Assembly (NCBI GenBank): GCA_002373325.1
Contig: DFKI01000151.1
Span: forward strand, 1 to 7,914
DNA from: Treponema sp. UBA3649
GTDB lineage: Bacteria; Spirochaetota; Spirochaetia; Treponematales; Treponemataceae
Length of the DNA: 7,914 nt
Reading direction: 5' to 3'
Shown here: in pieces, positions 1 to 6,249 of the stretch
Layout: the number at the start of each line of letters is the position of its first letter
Numbering within the stretch: position 1 is the stretch's first letter
Made by a program: the position numbers and the translations under genes
The notes under the pieces: model-generated
What the model was told of the DNA's origin: nothing
The model's database searches: none
The model's input: the letters and a program-made list of their open reading frames with translations, nothing else

Positions 1-26
1 GTGTTTCCCAGCCACAAATGGGAGCT
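1..26 (+). ncRNA. 3' end of a probable type III antitoxin (toxI-like) RNA repeat, partial
   Basis: Bases 6-10 (TCCCA) can pair with 19-23 (TGGGA). A GC or AGC in the loop side (10-12) can pair with GCT at 24-26 just after the stem, giving an H-type pseudoknot outline. Type III antitoxin RNAs are tandem repeats that fold as such pseudoknots, lie directly upstream of toxN, and are separated from it by a terminator, which is the arrangement here. Only one incomplete unit is inside the window, so repetition cannot be seen. The identification rests on position and on the toxin downstream. Confidence 0.4.
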
Positions 27-57
27 AAAAAGGGCGGTCAATCCGCCCAATTTTTTT
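27..57 (+). terminator. Intrinsic terminator between antitoxin RNA and toxN
   Basis: A perfect 6-bp GC-rich stem (GGGCGG at 32-37 with CCGCCC at 43-48) closes a 5-base loop. It is followed by AA and seven T at 51-57, with an A run on the 5' side (27-31) that can extend the stem. It lies only 9 bases before the toxN start codon. In known ToxIN loci a leaky terminator at this spot keeps antitoxin RNA in excess over toxin mRNA, and the same role is inferred here. Confidence 0.87.
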
Positions 58-66
58 GGAGAGAGT

Positions 67-444
67 ATGGAGTTTTATCACATCAAAGACGATTACATTT
101 CATTTCTCAAGCCGTATGATTCTAAAGTTCCAGAAAACAAACAGGAAAGCCGCCCATATCTTGGTATTGTCCTGCAAATCGGCCCCATAAAATATTACGC
201 CCCGTTCTCGTCTCCTAAATCCAAGCACAAGAAAATGAGGAACGGAAAAGACTTCCGGAAAATCGCCAGCGGGAAGTATGGGGCAATAAATTTCAACAAC
301 ATGATTCCTGTCGTTGACGAGGCCTTGATTTACATCGACATCAGCAGCATCGAGGAGAAAGTCAAAGAACGATGCTGTGATTTGAAATTGCTTGAAAAAG
401 TGTATTCTGAATATCAGCCGCGTTTGCAGAAACCTCAGATTTAG
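67..444 (+). CDS. toxN: ToxN/AbiQ-family type III toxin endoribonuclease, internally shortened
   Basis: This is a 125-residue protein of the ToxN/AbiQ family, RNases that cut cellular and phage RNA and are held inactive by pseudoknotted antitoxin RNA. They usually act as abortive-infection phage defence. The family N-terminus (MEFYHIKDDYISFL), the LGIVL strand (32-36), the APFSSPK motif (45-51, the region of the catalytic Ser/Thr and Lys) and the NNMIPV strand (77-82) are all visible. The C-terminal family motif is also present as CCDLKLLEKVYSEY (103-116). From memory, family members are about 170 residues with roughly 60 between the MIP strand and the C-terminal motif. Here there are about 20, so a block of about 40 residues (a helical part) seems to be missing in frame around residues 93-100. 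The ATG at 67 is chosen because GGAGAG at 58-63 precedes it and the family N-terminus begins there. The frame is open further upstream, but only through the terminator. The gene ends one base before the convergent pseudokinase gene. Activity is uncertain. Confidence 0.8.
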   Translation: MEFYHIKDDYISFLKPYDSKVPENKQESRPYLGIVLQIGPIKYYAPFSSPKSKHKKMRNGKDFRKIASGKYGAINFNNMIPVVDEALIYIDISSIEEKVKERCCDLKLLEKVYSEYQPRLQKPQI

Positions 445-445
445 A

Positions 446-1798
446 TTAGCCCCTTTCTGCAAGTATTTTTTTCAGTCCGGGGAAATCCACCTCCTCCACG
501 CACAGCCGGATTTTTTCAAACAGAACTTTTTTTGAGGGAGGGACAGAAAAATCGGAAAGACGGGCCATGCGCTCATCCAATGCGGTAAGGTCGAAATTTT
601 CAGCAAGCGTCGCAATCTCCGAAAGCTCCTTCTCAAAATCTTCCTCCGACATCCCGGGTTTCAAGGCAAGGTCCTTTTTTTCCAGGAAAGAGAGACTCTG
701 CTTAAGGGAAAGAAAATTCTTCATAAAAGCAGAGTGCTTTTTGCTGAGCTCATCCCTGTTGAGACCGTCGCCCTTGTCCGCATCCTTCTCAAGCTCCCTG
801 GCTCGCTCGGAAAGTGACATCGCGCCAATCAGACGGGAAGTACTTTTCAGGGAATGTACCTTCATGCCATAACTCTTCCAGTCACACGCATCAAAATAAT
901 CCTGGAGCTCCTTTGCCACACAGTCAATGGAAGAGCGGAATTTTTTCATCGTGGACTCAAGGAGCAAAAGATTTCCACAGTTTCTAATGGCAGAGTCCAC
1001 ATCAAGTCCTTCCGTCACGCTGATTTTTTCCACGAATCTCCAAGGCTCATCCTTCGCGGAAAAGTCCCCCTCATACGCGGCATCGATTTTTCCGACTCCG
1101 CTCCAGTCCACGACATCCTGCAAAAGACAAAAACCAAGCTCAAACTCCGGGTCCCCGGATTTTTTTACCTCAAGGCTTGTTCCCAGAAGCGAAAGTATTT
1201 TTGAAGCAAATCCCACGCGCAAATCAGTCTCTTCAGGATTTCCGTCCCATGAGCCGGTTCCGCTAATTCTCACCGAAAGGATGATTTTTTCTTCACCACA
1301 AATCTTATACCCAAGTCTGAGTCCGACATCCCCTTTTTCCGCGTGAAAGATGGCGGCCCCGAGCAGATTTCTTATGCAGCGGCGAAGATTTATTCCATCC
1401 CCACGGAGCACACTCGGAAGCGACTCATCGTTTTCAAAAACAAGCCCCACATTTTTTTCCCCGGCATTTTCAAAAGCAGTCTCCGAAATTCCTTCCACAA
1501 GAAATTCCGTACTATAGTTTTCCTTTCGAGCGTCAAGTCCCAAAACCGGACGAAGGGAATCCACCATGTCTGATGAAGTCTCTAAAAGATGCCCGACATT
1601 TTTCCCAAGCCTTTCCAGACAGATTTTCAAATCATCGTCAAGACCGGAACTTTTTTTCGCAAGGGAAATCAACTCACAAATCTCCCCCATCCGCGAGGTG
1701 ATTTCGCATCCTAAGGCTGAGACACATGCAGATTTTACCCTTTCATCTTCCAAAGCCTTCTCCAGGTCACTGAAAGATTTTTCTTCCATTATATTCAT
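446..1798 (-). CDS. Degenerate histidine-kinase core (pseudokinase) with intact HPt domain
   Basis: A 450-residue cytoplasmic protein with no signal peptide or membrane segment. Residues 25-88 align with a dimerisation/phosphoacceptor domain; the stretch LDDDLKICLERLGKNVGHLL matches LDDEIRSYLEKIGESARHLL of the kinase at the right end of this window. The usual SHEI(R)TPM is LGCEITSRM, so the phosphoacceptor His is Cys31. In the ATPase-like part (about 130-226) the second N-box Asn is Ala148, the G1-box Asp is Ile178 (RISGTGS), and no G2 GxGxG is seen. Kinase activity is therefore very unlikely. An HPt domain follows at about 262-373 with HSLKSTSRLIGA (His315, Lys318) intact. A helical tail (about 382-448) resembles the segment that often follows HPt in large hybrid kinases. 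It may be a phosphotransfer scaffold, or a partner that binds kinases through the dimerisation helices. It is divergent from the HPt-kinase operon. The start is unsure: ATG at 1798 has GGG directly against it, and ATG at 1789 (residue 4) has a better-placed GGGA. Confidence 0.8.
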   Translation of the reverse strand: MNIMEEKSFSDLEKALEDERVKSACVSALGCEITSRMGEICELISLAKKSSGLDDDLKICLERLGKNVGHLLETSSDMVDSLRPVLGLDARKENYSTEFLVEGISETAFENAGEKNVGLVFENDESLPSVLRGDGINLRRCIRNLLGAAIFHAEKGDVGLRLGYKICGEEKIILSVRISGTGSWDGNPEETDLRVGFASKILSLLGTSLEVKKSGDPEFELGFCLLQDVVDWSGVGKIDAAYEGDFSAKDEPWRFVEKISVTEGLDVDSAIRNCGNLLLLESTMKKFRSSIDCVAKELQDYFDACDWKSYGMKVHSLKSTSRLIGAMSLSERARELEKDADKGDGLNRDELSKKHSAFMKNFLSLKQSLSFLEKKDLALKPGMSEEDFEKELSEIATLAENFDLTALDERMARLSDFSVPPSKKVLFEKIRLCVEEVDFPGLKKILAERG

Positions 1799-1862
1799 CC
1801 CAAAATCATTCTAAACCAAACCCGATTTTTTTTCTATGGCAATGTATTTTTCTTGGATTTTA

Positions 1863-1871
1863 TGATACAAT
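1863..1871 (+). promoter_or_regulatory. Extended -10 promoter for the HPt-kinase-SBP operon
   Basis: The only intergenic stretch of note (1799-1922, between divergent genes) contains TGA followed by TACAAT (1866-1871), an extended -10 element, about 50 bases upstream of the HPt start codon. No good -35 lies 16-18 bases upstream, which fits an extended -10 promoter but lowers certainty. An overlapping TATGAT at 1861-1866 is an alternative. A possible minus-strand -10 (TAGAAT, 1813-1808) faces the pseudokinase gene and would give a very short leader. A short inverted repeat, CGGA-A-TCCG, lies at 1892-1900 in the operon leader. No clear operator is seen. Confidence 0.5.
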
Positions 1872-1922
1872 AAAAAGTATGAGGCGGAGGACGGAATCCG
1901 ACATATCAAGAGGAGAAAAAAA

Positions 1923-2258
1923 ATGATTACGATTGAAGGACTCAAGGAATTTGGCGCGGACACCACAACCGGGCTTACACGATGTCTGAACAAGGAGGAC
2001 TTCTACCTGAAGATGGTGGGGATGGGACTGAACGAGCCCAGATTCAATCAGCTTGGGGAGGCACTTTCCAAAAAAGACATGGACGCCGCGTTTGAGCTGA
2101 GCCATGCGCTTAAAGGTGTGGTGGGAAATCTTGCATTGGATCCGCTTTACAAAATCATCAGCGAGATGACAGAGCTTCTCCGTGCAAAAAGCGACGCTGA
2201 CTACGGGAGCATGTATGCCCAGATCATGGAAAAAAGGAACGCACTTTTGGCCATGTGA
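1923..2258 (+). CDS. Stand-alone histidine phosphotransfer (HPt) protein
   Basis: A 111-residue soluble protein made of a single HPt four-helix bundle, which passes a phosphoryl group between receiver domains in a phosphorelay. The active site is SHALKGVVGNL, with His61 as phospho-site and Lys64 and Gly65 in the usual positions. The N-terminus (MITIEGLKEFGADTTTGLTRCLNKEDFYLKMV, given here only as the shape 'G-D...GL.RC..NE..Y..ML') is typical of small HPt proteins. The start is well supported by AGGAG at 1911-1915, 7 bases before ATG. It is the first gene of the operon, with the hybrid kinase starting 41 bases downstream. Since that kinase has two receivers but no HPt of its own, this protein is its most likely partner. 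Identification as HPt is secure; the partner is inferred from position. Confidence 0.9.
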   Translation: MITIEGLKEFGADTTTGLTRCLNKEDFYLKMVGMGLNEPRFNQLGEALSKKDMDAAFELSHALKGVVGNLALDPLYKIISEMTELLRAKSDADYGSMYAQIMEKRNALLAM

Positions 2259-2289
2259 CGATTTTTCCACGACAAGCTCCCAAGCCCCT

Positions 2290-2293
2290 GGAG
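2290..2293 (+). promoter_or_regulatory. Ribosome binding site that sets the hybrid kinase start
   Basis: GGAG lies 6 bases before the ATG at 2300. The open frame extends back to a GTG at 2255 that overlaps the HPt stop codon. The 15 extra residues (rich in Pro, Gln and Lys, no similarity recognised) would precede the signal-anchor helix, and no comparable ribosome site serves that GTG. The ATG at 2300 is therefore preferred. Confidence 0.7.
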
Positions 2294-2299
2294 AATAAG

Positions 2300-4855
2300 A
2301 TGAAAAAGACATCCATTTTAATAGCGAATGTGCTCATCGTTTTTTTGATTCTGTCTTTTACCCTGCTTTACGTGAGGAACGATGGCAAAAGGCAGGTCAG
2401 GGAGAACATAGAAAATTTCACGACAATGACGGTGGGCATGGAGCAGGTCACGGCAAATTACCTTGAAGGAGAGCAGCGTCTCTGTGACTCATGGTCGATG
2501 TGCATCAATTACCGCAGGATGAGCATGGAAGAGGCCATGTCATTTTTGAGCGTCGCCCAGATTGTTCCAAGCATTTCCGCTCACGTCATCCGTCTTGACA
2601 CCTTGGAAGGATTTTCAAATCAGCCCAAAACAAACGACAGCTCGGACTACAGCGTTTCCTACAAAAACATAGGGCTTTTTTCATCCCCGGAGGAATTCCT
2701 TGCGAACTCCCAGGGAGTCCACATAACGAGGGCCTACACGAATCCCATGAACGGAGTACAGTCCATAGCATTCTGCAACTCAGTCACGCTCAGAGGTCCA
2801 GAGAACGAGAACGTCCCCGCAATCATCATGCGAGTTATTCCCCTGAATCTTCTTTCCGGCAAATGGATTTTCCCCACCGAAAAATATGACGGCGCGCAGA
2901 TTTCCATGATTGATTTTATGGGAAACTACATCATAAAAGGGAAGAGCTTCAAGAATTCGAACTTCCTTGAATTCTACAAATCCTACAACACGGCGGATTA
3001 TGAGAAAATGGCCGAACTTGAAAAATCAGTGCGTGAACAGGGATTCTTCGAGATGAAAAACTCACGTGGCGAAGACTGCCTCATAGTCCATGTTCCGGTC
3101 AACACATCCTTCGGCTGGACTCTCCTCACCTACGTTCCCATGTCCTCCATCGCAAAAAACAACTTGGACTGGATTCTAATCAGCGTGGTTTCGGTAGGTC
3201 TCCTGCTTCTGCTCATTCTTGATCTTCTCGTCTTTATGATGTACAACAAAAAACTTGCCGACACAGCATCCGCCGCTGAATCAGCGAACCGGGCCAAAAC
3301 TGATTTTCTTTCCACCATGTCCCACGACATCCGAACGCCCATGAACGCCATAATCGGACTCACGACCATAGCCGAAAAAAACGTGGGGGACCCCGGCTCC
3401 ACTTCGGACAACCTGAAAAAAATCCGGCTTGCGAGCAATCATCTTCTCACGCTCATCAACGACATACTCGACATCTCCAAAGTGGAAAGCGGAAGACTCA
3501 ATCTTTCTCCGGTAACATTCTCCATCGTGGACTCGGCGGAAAATCTTGTGAACATCTCTCAGCCCATGGTTCGCCAGAAAAACATAGATTTCCGGTTCCG
3601 ATGCAAAAACATCAAAAACGAATTTCTTTTTGCGGACCGTCTCAGAATCGACCAGATTTTCATAAACATACTTTCCAACGCGCTAAAATATACTCCCGAG
3701 GGAAAAAAAGTCTACGTTGATTTGTGCGAGTACCCCTGCGAGAAAAAAGGATTCGTCACGCTTTCCTACACGGTTACGGACTCGGGCATGGGAATGACGA
3801 AAGAGTTCATGGAAAAAATGTACCAGCCGTTTTCAAGGGAAACTGACAGCCGAATCAACACCATTCAGGGAACGGGACTTGGACTTGCCATCACAAAAAA
3901 AATGGTGGACCTGATGGACGGCACAATCGGATGCGAGAGCGAGGTGGGAAGAGGAACCAGATTCACAGTGACCCTTGACATCATGGTCTCCGACACACCC
4001 GAAGAAGAGATGCGGCTTCCCGATATCCGCGTGCTTGTGATAGATGACGACGAGATTCTGCTTGAGACTGCCCGTGACACCCTGCATGATTTGGGAACGA
4101 CCGTTGATGTAGCCGGAAGCGGAGAGTCAGCCCTTGAGAAAATCAGCTCGGAAAAAAATGAGTCCAGATTTTACAACGTGATAATCCTTGACTGGAAAAT
4201 GCCCGGAATGAGCGGCATTGAGCTTACGAAAAAAATAAGACAGATTGCGGGAAAGGACATTCCCATTCTTCTTGTCTCCGCATACGACTGGTCAGATATA
4301 GAAGAGGACGCAAAAAAAGCCGGTGTCAGCGGATTCATCACAAAGCCACTTTTCAGCTCATCACTCTGCAAAAAAATCAGCGATGTGCTCGGACTTGAAA
4401 AAGAAGAGACGGAAAGCGATGAGCAGACAGCAGACCTTGCGGACATGAGTGTTCTTGTGGCGGAGGACATGGACGTGAACTGGGAGATAATCTCCACGCT
4501 GCTTGAAATGTACGGCATAAAGAGCACAAGGGCGGAAAACGGAAAAATTGCCGTGGACATGATCCGGGACAAAGCCTGTGACTTCGACGTGATTTTCATG
4601 GACATCCAGATGCCGGTGATGAACGGTCTTGACGCTACCAGGGAAATCAGAAAGCTTGAGAATCCACAGGGGGCGGAAATTCCAATTATCGCGATGACGG
4701 CGGACGCCTTTTCCGAAAATGTGACCGAGTGCATGGAGGCGGGAATGAACGGACACATCGCAAAACCGATTGACATAAAACAAGTCATAAAGGAACTGCA
4801 AAAAATAAAGCAGGCCAAATCCGATTTTTCAAAGGAGTCTGATTATGAAAACTAA
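2300..4855 (+). CDS. Membrane hybrid sensor histidine kinase, periplasmic Cache-like sensor, HK-REC-REC
   Basis: An 851-residue inner-membrane kinase. Membrane helix 1 (about 5-24) and helix 2 (about 291-314) bracket a periplasmic domain of about 265 residues. Its latter part (around ISMIDFMGNYIIKGKSFKNS) looks like the Cache-type sensors of other hybrid kinases. The cytoplasmic kinase core is complete: phosphoacceptor His342 in MSHDIRTPMNAIIGL, N-box Asn456 and Asn460, G1 Asp494 (DSGMGM), and G2 GTGLG at 524-528. Two receivers follow. REC1 (about 576-693) has acidic residues Asp582-Asp583 and phospho-Asp631 in LDWKMPG. REC2 (about 716-838) has Glu722-Asp723 and phospho-Asp768 in MDIQMPVMNG. 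All catalytic residues needed for autophosphorylation and His-to-Asp transfer are present. There is no HPt or DNA-binding output domain. The HPt gene upstream and the solute-binding lipoprotein gene overlapping the 3' end suggest one sensory unit. The ligand cannot be read from the sequence. Confidence 0.93.
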   Translation: MKKTSILIANVLIVFLILSFTLLYVRNDGKRQVRENIENFTTMTVGMEQVTANYLEGEQRLCDSWSMCINYRRMSMEEAMSFLSVAQIVPSISAHVIRLDTLEGFSNQPKTNDSSDYSVSYKNIGLFSSPEEFLANSQGVHITRAYTNPMNGVQSIAFCNSVTLRGPENENVPAIIMRVIPLNLLSGKWIFPTEKYDGAQISMIDFMGNYIIKGKSFKNSNFLEFYKSYNTADYEKMAELEKSVREQGFFEMKNSRGEDCLIVHVPVNTSFGWTLLTYVPMSSIAKNNLDWILISVVSVGLLLLLILDLLVFMMYNKKLADTASAAESANRAKTDFLSTMSHDIRTPMNAIIGLTTIAEKNVGDPGSTSDNLKKIRLASNHLLTLINDILDISKVESGRLNLSPVTFSIVDSAENLVNISQPMVRQKNIDFRFRCKNIKNEFLFADRLRIDQIFINILSNALKYTPEGKKVYVDLCEYPCEKKGFVTLSYTVTDSGMGMTKEFMEKMYQPFSRETDSRINTIQGTGLGLAITKKMVDLMDGTIGCESEVGRGTRFTVTLDIMVSDTPEEEMRLPDIRVLVIDDDEILLETARDTLHDLGTTVDVAGSGESALEKISSEKNESRFYNVIILDWKMPGMSGIELTKKIRQIAGKDIPILLVSAYDWSDIEEDAKKAGVSGFITKPLFSSSLCKKISDVLGLEKEETESDEQTADLADMSVLVAEDMDVNWEIISTLLEMYGIKSTRAENGKIAVDMIRDKACDFDVIFMDIQMPVMNGLDATREIRKLENPQGAEIPIIAMTADAFSENVTECMEAGMNGHIAKPIDIKQVIKELQKIKQAKSDFSKESDYEN

Positions 4856-6149
4856 ACGGTATGCTGAAGCGGCAAAAAAGATTCAGATGAGAACCGCAAT
4901 CACGTTCGTAGTAACGCTCGTCTCAACGCTCGTCGCTTGTTCGGGAAAGGACTCGAAATCCCATGTCTTTAAGCCGAAGCTGGATGTCAATTCCACCGAC
5001 AAAATCGTCATCGCAGGAAACTACGCGAACTTCGAGGCACTTGAGGCGGAGATTGACCGATTCAACACATATTATCCAAATGTGGAGATTGTCTACAATT
5101 TTCTTGACAACTACAACGCTGCCATACAGACCGCAATCTTCGGATCGGAATCCCCGGACATCTACACGACATTCCAATGGATGCTGGACAAAGAAAAATA
5201 CTCGCCCCTTTTTGAAAATGCCGAGGACATGTCGGACGAAAAGAAAACCGGAATCTCCCTTGGCTCAATCAGCAAGTCCCTTCTTTACCATCAGGATAAC
5301 GGAAAGATTCCCATGATCCCGGTTCTCTGCTATTCCCACGGGATGATTGTAAACGAAGATTTGTTCAAAAAACACGGCCTTGAAATCCCCACGACATATT
5401 CAAAGCTGATTGAAGTCTGCTCAAAACTGAAGGACGCAGGTTACAAGAGCCCCATCCTTTCCCACGACTCATCCCTTGCAATGATTCCTCAACTCATCCA
5501 GACTCATTTCTGCCGCGAGATGAAAAAAAATCCTGATGGGGTCGCATCACTCAACGCACTCGATCCTTCCGCCGGTGAGTACATGAGATCATCCCTTGAG
5601 TGGATTGAGAAATTCCGCGACACAGGATTCATTGACTTGGACGAATGCAAAAAACTGAAGAACAATTACAACGATGTGATTCTCACCTTCTTTGAGGGCA
5701 ACGTTCCCATGGTCCTTGTAGATGCAACGGTCGTCTCCGGGACAAAAAAGAGGGAGCCCCTTTCTGAGGCATTTACGGCGCGTCCCTTCAAGTACAGTTT
5801 CCATCCGGTTCCGACCACCGACGACGCTCTCTTTTTCGTAAACGCAAGCTCCGTGGAATTTTCCGTGAACAAAAACAGTCCCAATCTTGACATGGCAAAT
5901 GAGTTCATGCGGTTTCTCACAAGAGTCCCCGAGCTGAACAATCTCGCAAGGACAAAGGGACTGATTACAAGCTCCACCGACTACTCCTTCGACGAAGTTT
6001 ATTCCGCGCTCAAAAAAGCAAAACCAATCTACCTGAATGAGACGGGACTTACGGACAATGTTTTCATCCAGCTCAGAAACGCTGCGTTCAAAGTGATGCA
6101 CGGAGAGATGAGCGTGGACGAGGCCGTAAAAAATTTCGGAAATTTCTGA
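4845..6149 (+). CDS. Lipoprotein extracellular solute-binding protein, family 1 type
   Basis: A 434-residue exported lipoprotein. Residues 1-31 form a signal peptide with a basic start (MKTKR..KK), a hydrophobic stretch (TAITFVVTLVSTL) and the lipobox LVAC, so Cys32 should be lipidated. The mature part follows the family-1 (sugar or peptide type) binding-protein pattern: a first strand KIVIAGNY, then FEALEAEIDRFNTYYPNVEI, the segment SPDIYTTFQW, the hinge-side MIVNEDLFKKHGLEIPTTY, and C-terminal DMANEFMRFL and GEMSVDEAVKNF. Length is normal for the family and the C-terminus looks complete. The ATG is supported by GGAG at 4834-4837, and it overlaps the kinase stop by 11 bases, so translation is probably coupled. 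No permease or ATPase gene is next to it. The operon suggests it may bind a ligand and present it to the kinase periplasmic domain, as LuxP does for LuxQ, or it may serve a permease elsewhere. The ligand is unknown. Confidence 0.9.
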   Translation: MKTKRYAEAAKKIQMRTAITFVVTLVSTLVACSGKDSKSHVFKPKLDVNSTDKIVIAGNYANFEALEAEIDRFNTYYPNVEIVYNFLDNYNAAIQTAIFGSESPDIYTTFQWMLDKEKYSPLFENAEDMSDEKKTGISLGSISKSLLYHQDNGKIPMIPVLCYSHGMIVNEDLFKKHGLEIPTTYSKLIEVCSKLKDAGYKSPILSHDSSLAMIPQLIQTHFCREMKKNPDGVASLNALDPSAGEYMRSSLEWIEKFRDTGFIDLDECKKLKNNYNDVILTFFEGNVPMVLVDATVVSGTKKREPLSEAFTARPFKYSFHPVPTTDDALFFVNASSVEFSVNKNSPNLDMANEFMRFLTRVPELNNLARTKGLITSSTDYSFDEVYSALKKAKPIYLNETGLTDNVFIQLRNAAFKVMHGEMSVDEAVKNFGNF

Positions 6150-6245
6150 GCCCTGTTTCAAGACCTCGGCAAGGGACTTCAAAAGCACGTCAACGTCAAT
6201 GGGCTTTGCGATGTCCTCCACAAGAAGAAGCCTCTTTCCGCTCAT
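6150..6245 (-). pseudogene. Receiver-domain remnant with about 96 internal codons deleted
   Basis: Read on the minus strand from the ATG at 6245, the frame gives MSGKRLLLVED, the first strand and acidic pocket of a receiver domain. It is followed at once by IAKPIDVDVLLKSLAEVLKQ, the last part of a receiver from the conserved Lys onward. The middle, including the phospho-Asp strand, is absent, so it cannot work as a receiver. By comparison with REC2 of the plus-strand kinase (Asp723 to Ile820), about 96 codons are lost in frame. It starts 4 bases after the stop of the minus-strand hybrid kinase, so it was probably the next gene in that operon. It has no stop of its own near the end of homology; the frame runs on antisense into the solute-binding protein gene as far as about 5589. 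That extension looks non-coding. The whole 6150-6249 interval between the convergent genes is accounted for by this remnant. Confidence 0.72.
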
Positions 6246-6249
6246 TTTC

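Noticed and set aside
1892..1900. CGGA-A-TCCG inverted repeat in the operon leader as an operator
   Set aside because: It is too short to separate from chance without comparing related promoters.
2255..2299. Extension of the hybrid kinase to a GTG overlapping the HPt stop codon
   Set aside because: The extra 15 residues look unlike a signal anchor, and GGAG is placed correctly for the ATG at 2300.
3895..3902. Run of eight A in the kinase ATPase domain as a phase-variation tract
   Set aside because: Similar A runs coding for Lys-Lys are frequent throughout these genes, and none sits at a start or a frame break.
4171..4818. Minus-strand open frame of 215 codons inside the receiver domains of the plus-strand kinase
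   Set aside because: Its serine- and phenylalanine-rich composition is a mirror of the real gene, and it has no plausible start site or domain.
6127..6146. AAATTT-CGG-AAATTT inverted repeat at the end of the solute-binding protein gene as a terminator
   Set aside because: The stem is short and AT-only and has no T run after it.
5589..6149. Long minus-strand frame continuing from the receiver remnant
   Set aside because: It lies antisense to a convincing solute-binding protein gene and shows no recognisable domain. Only the part from 6150 to 6245 resembles a protein family.
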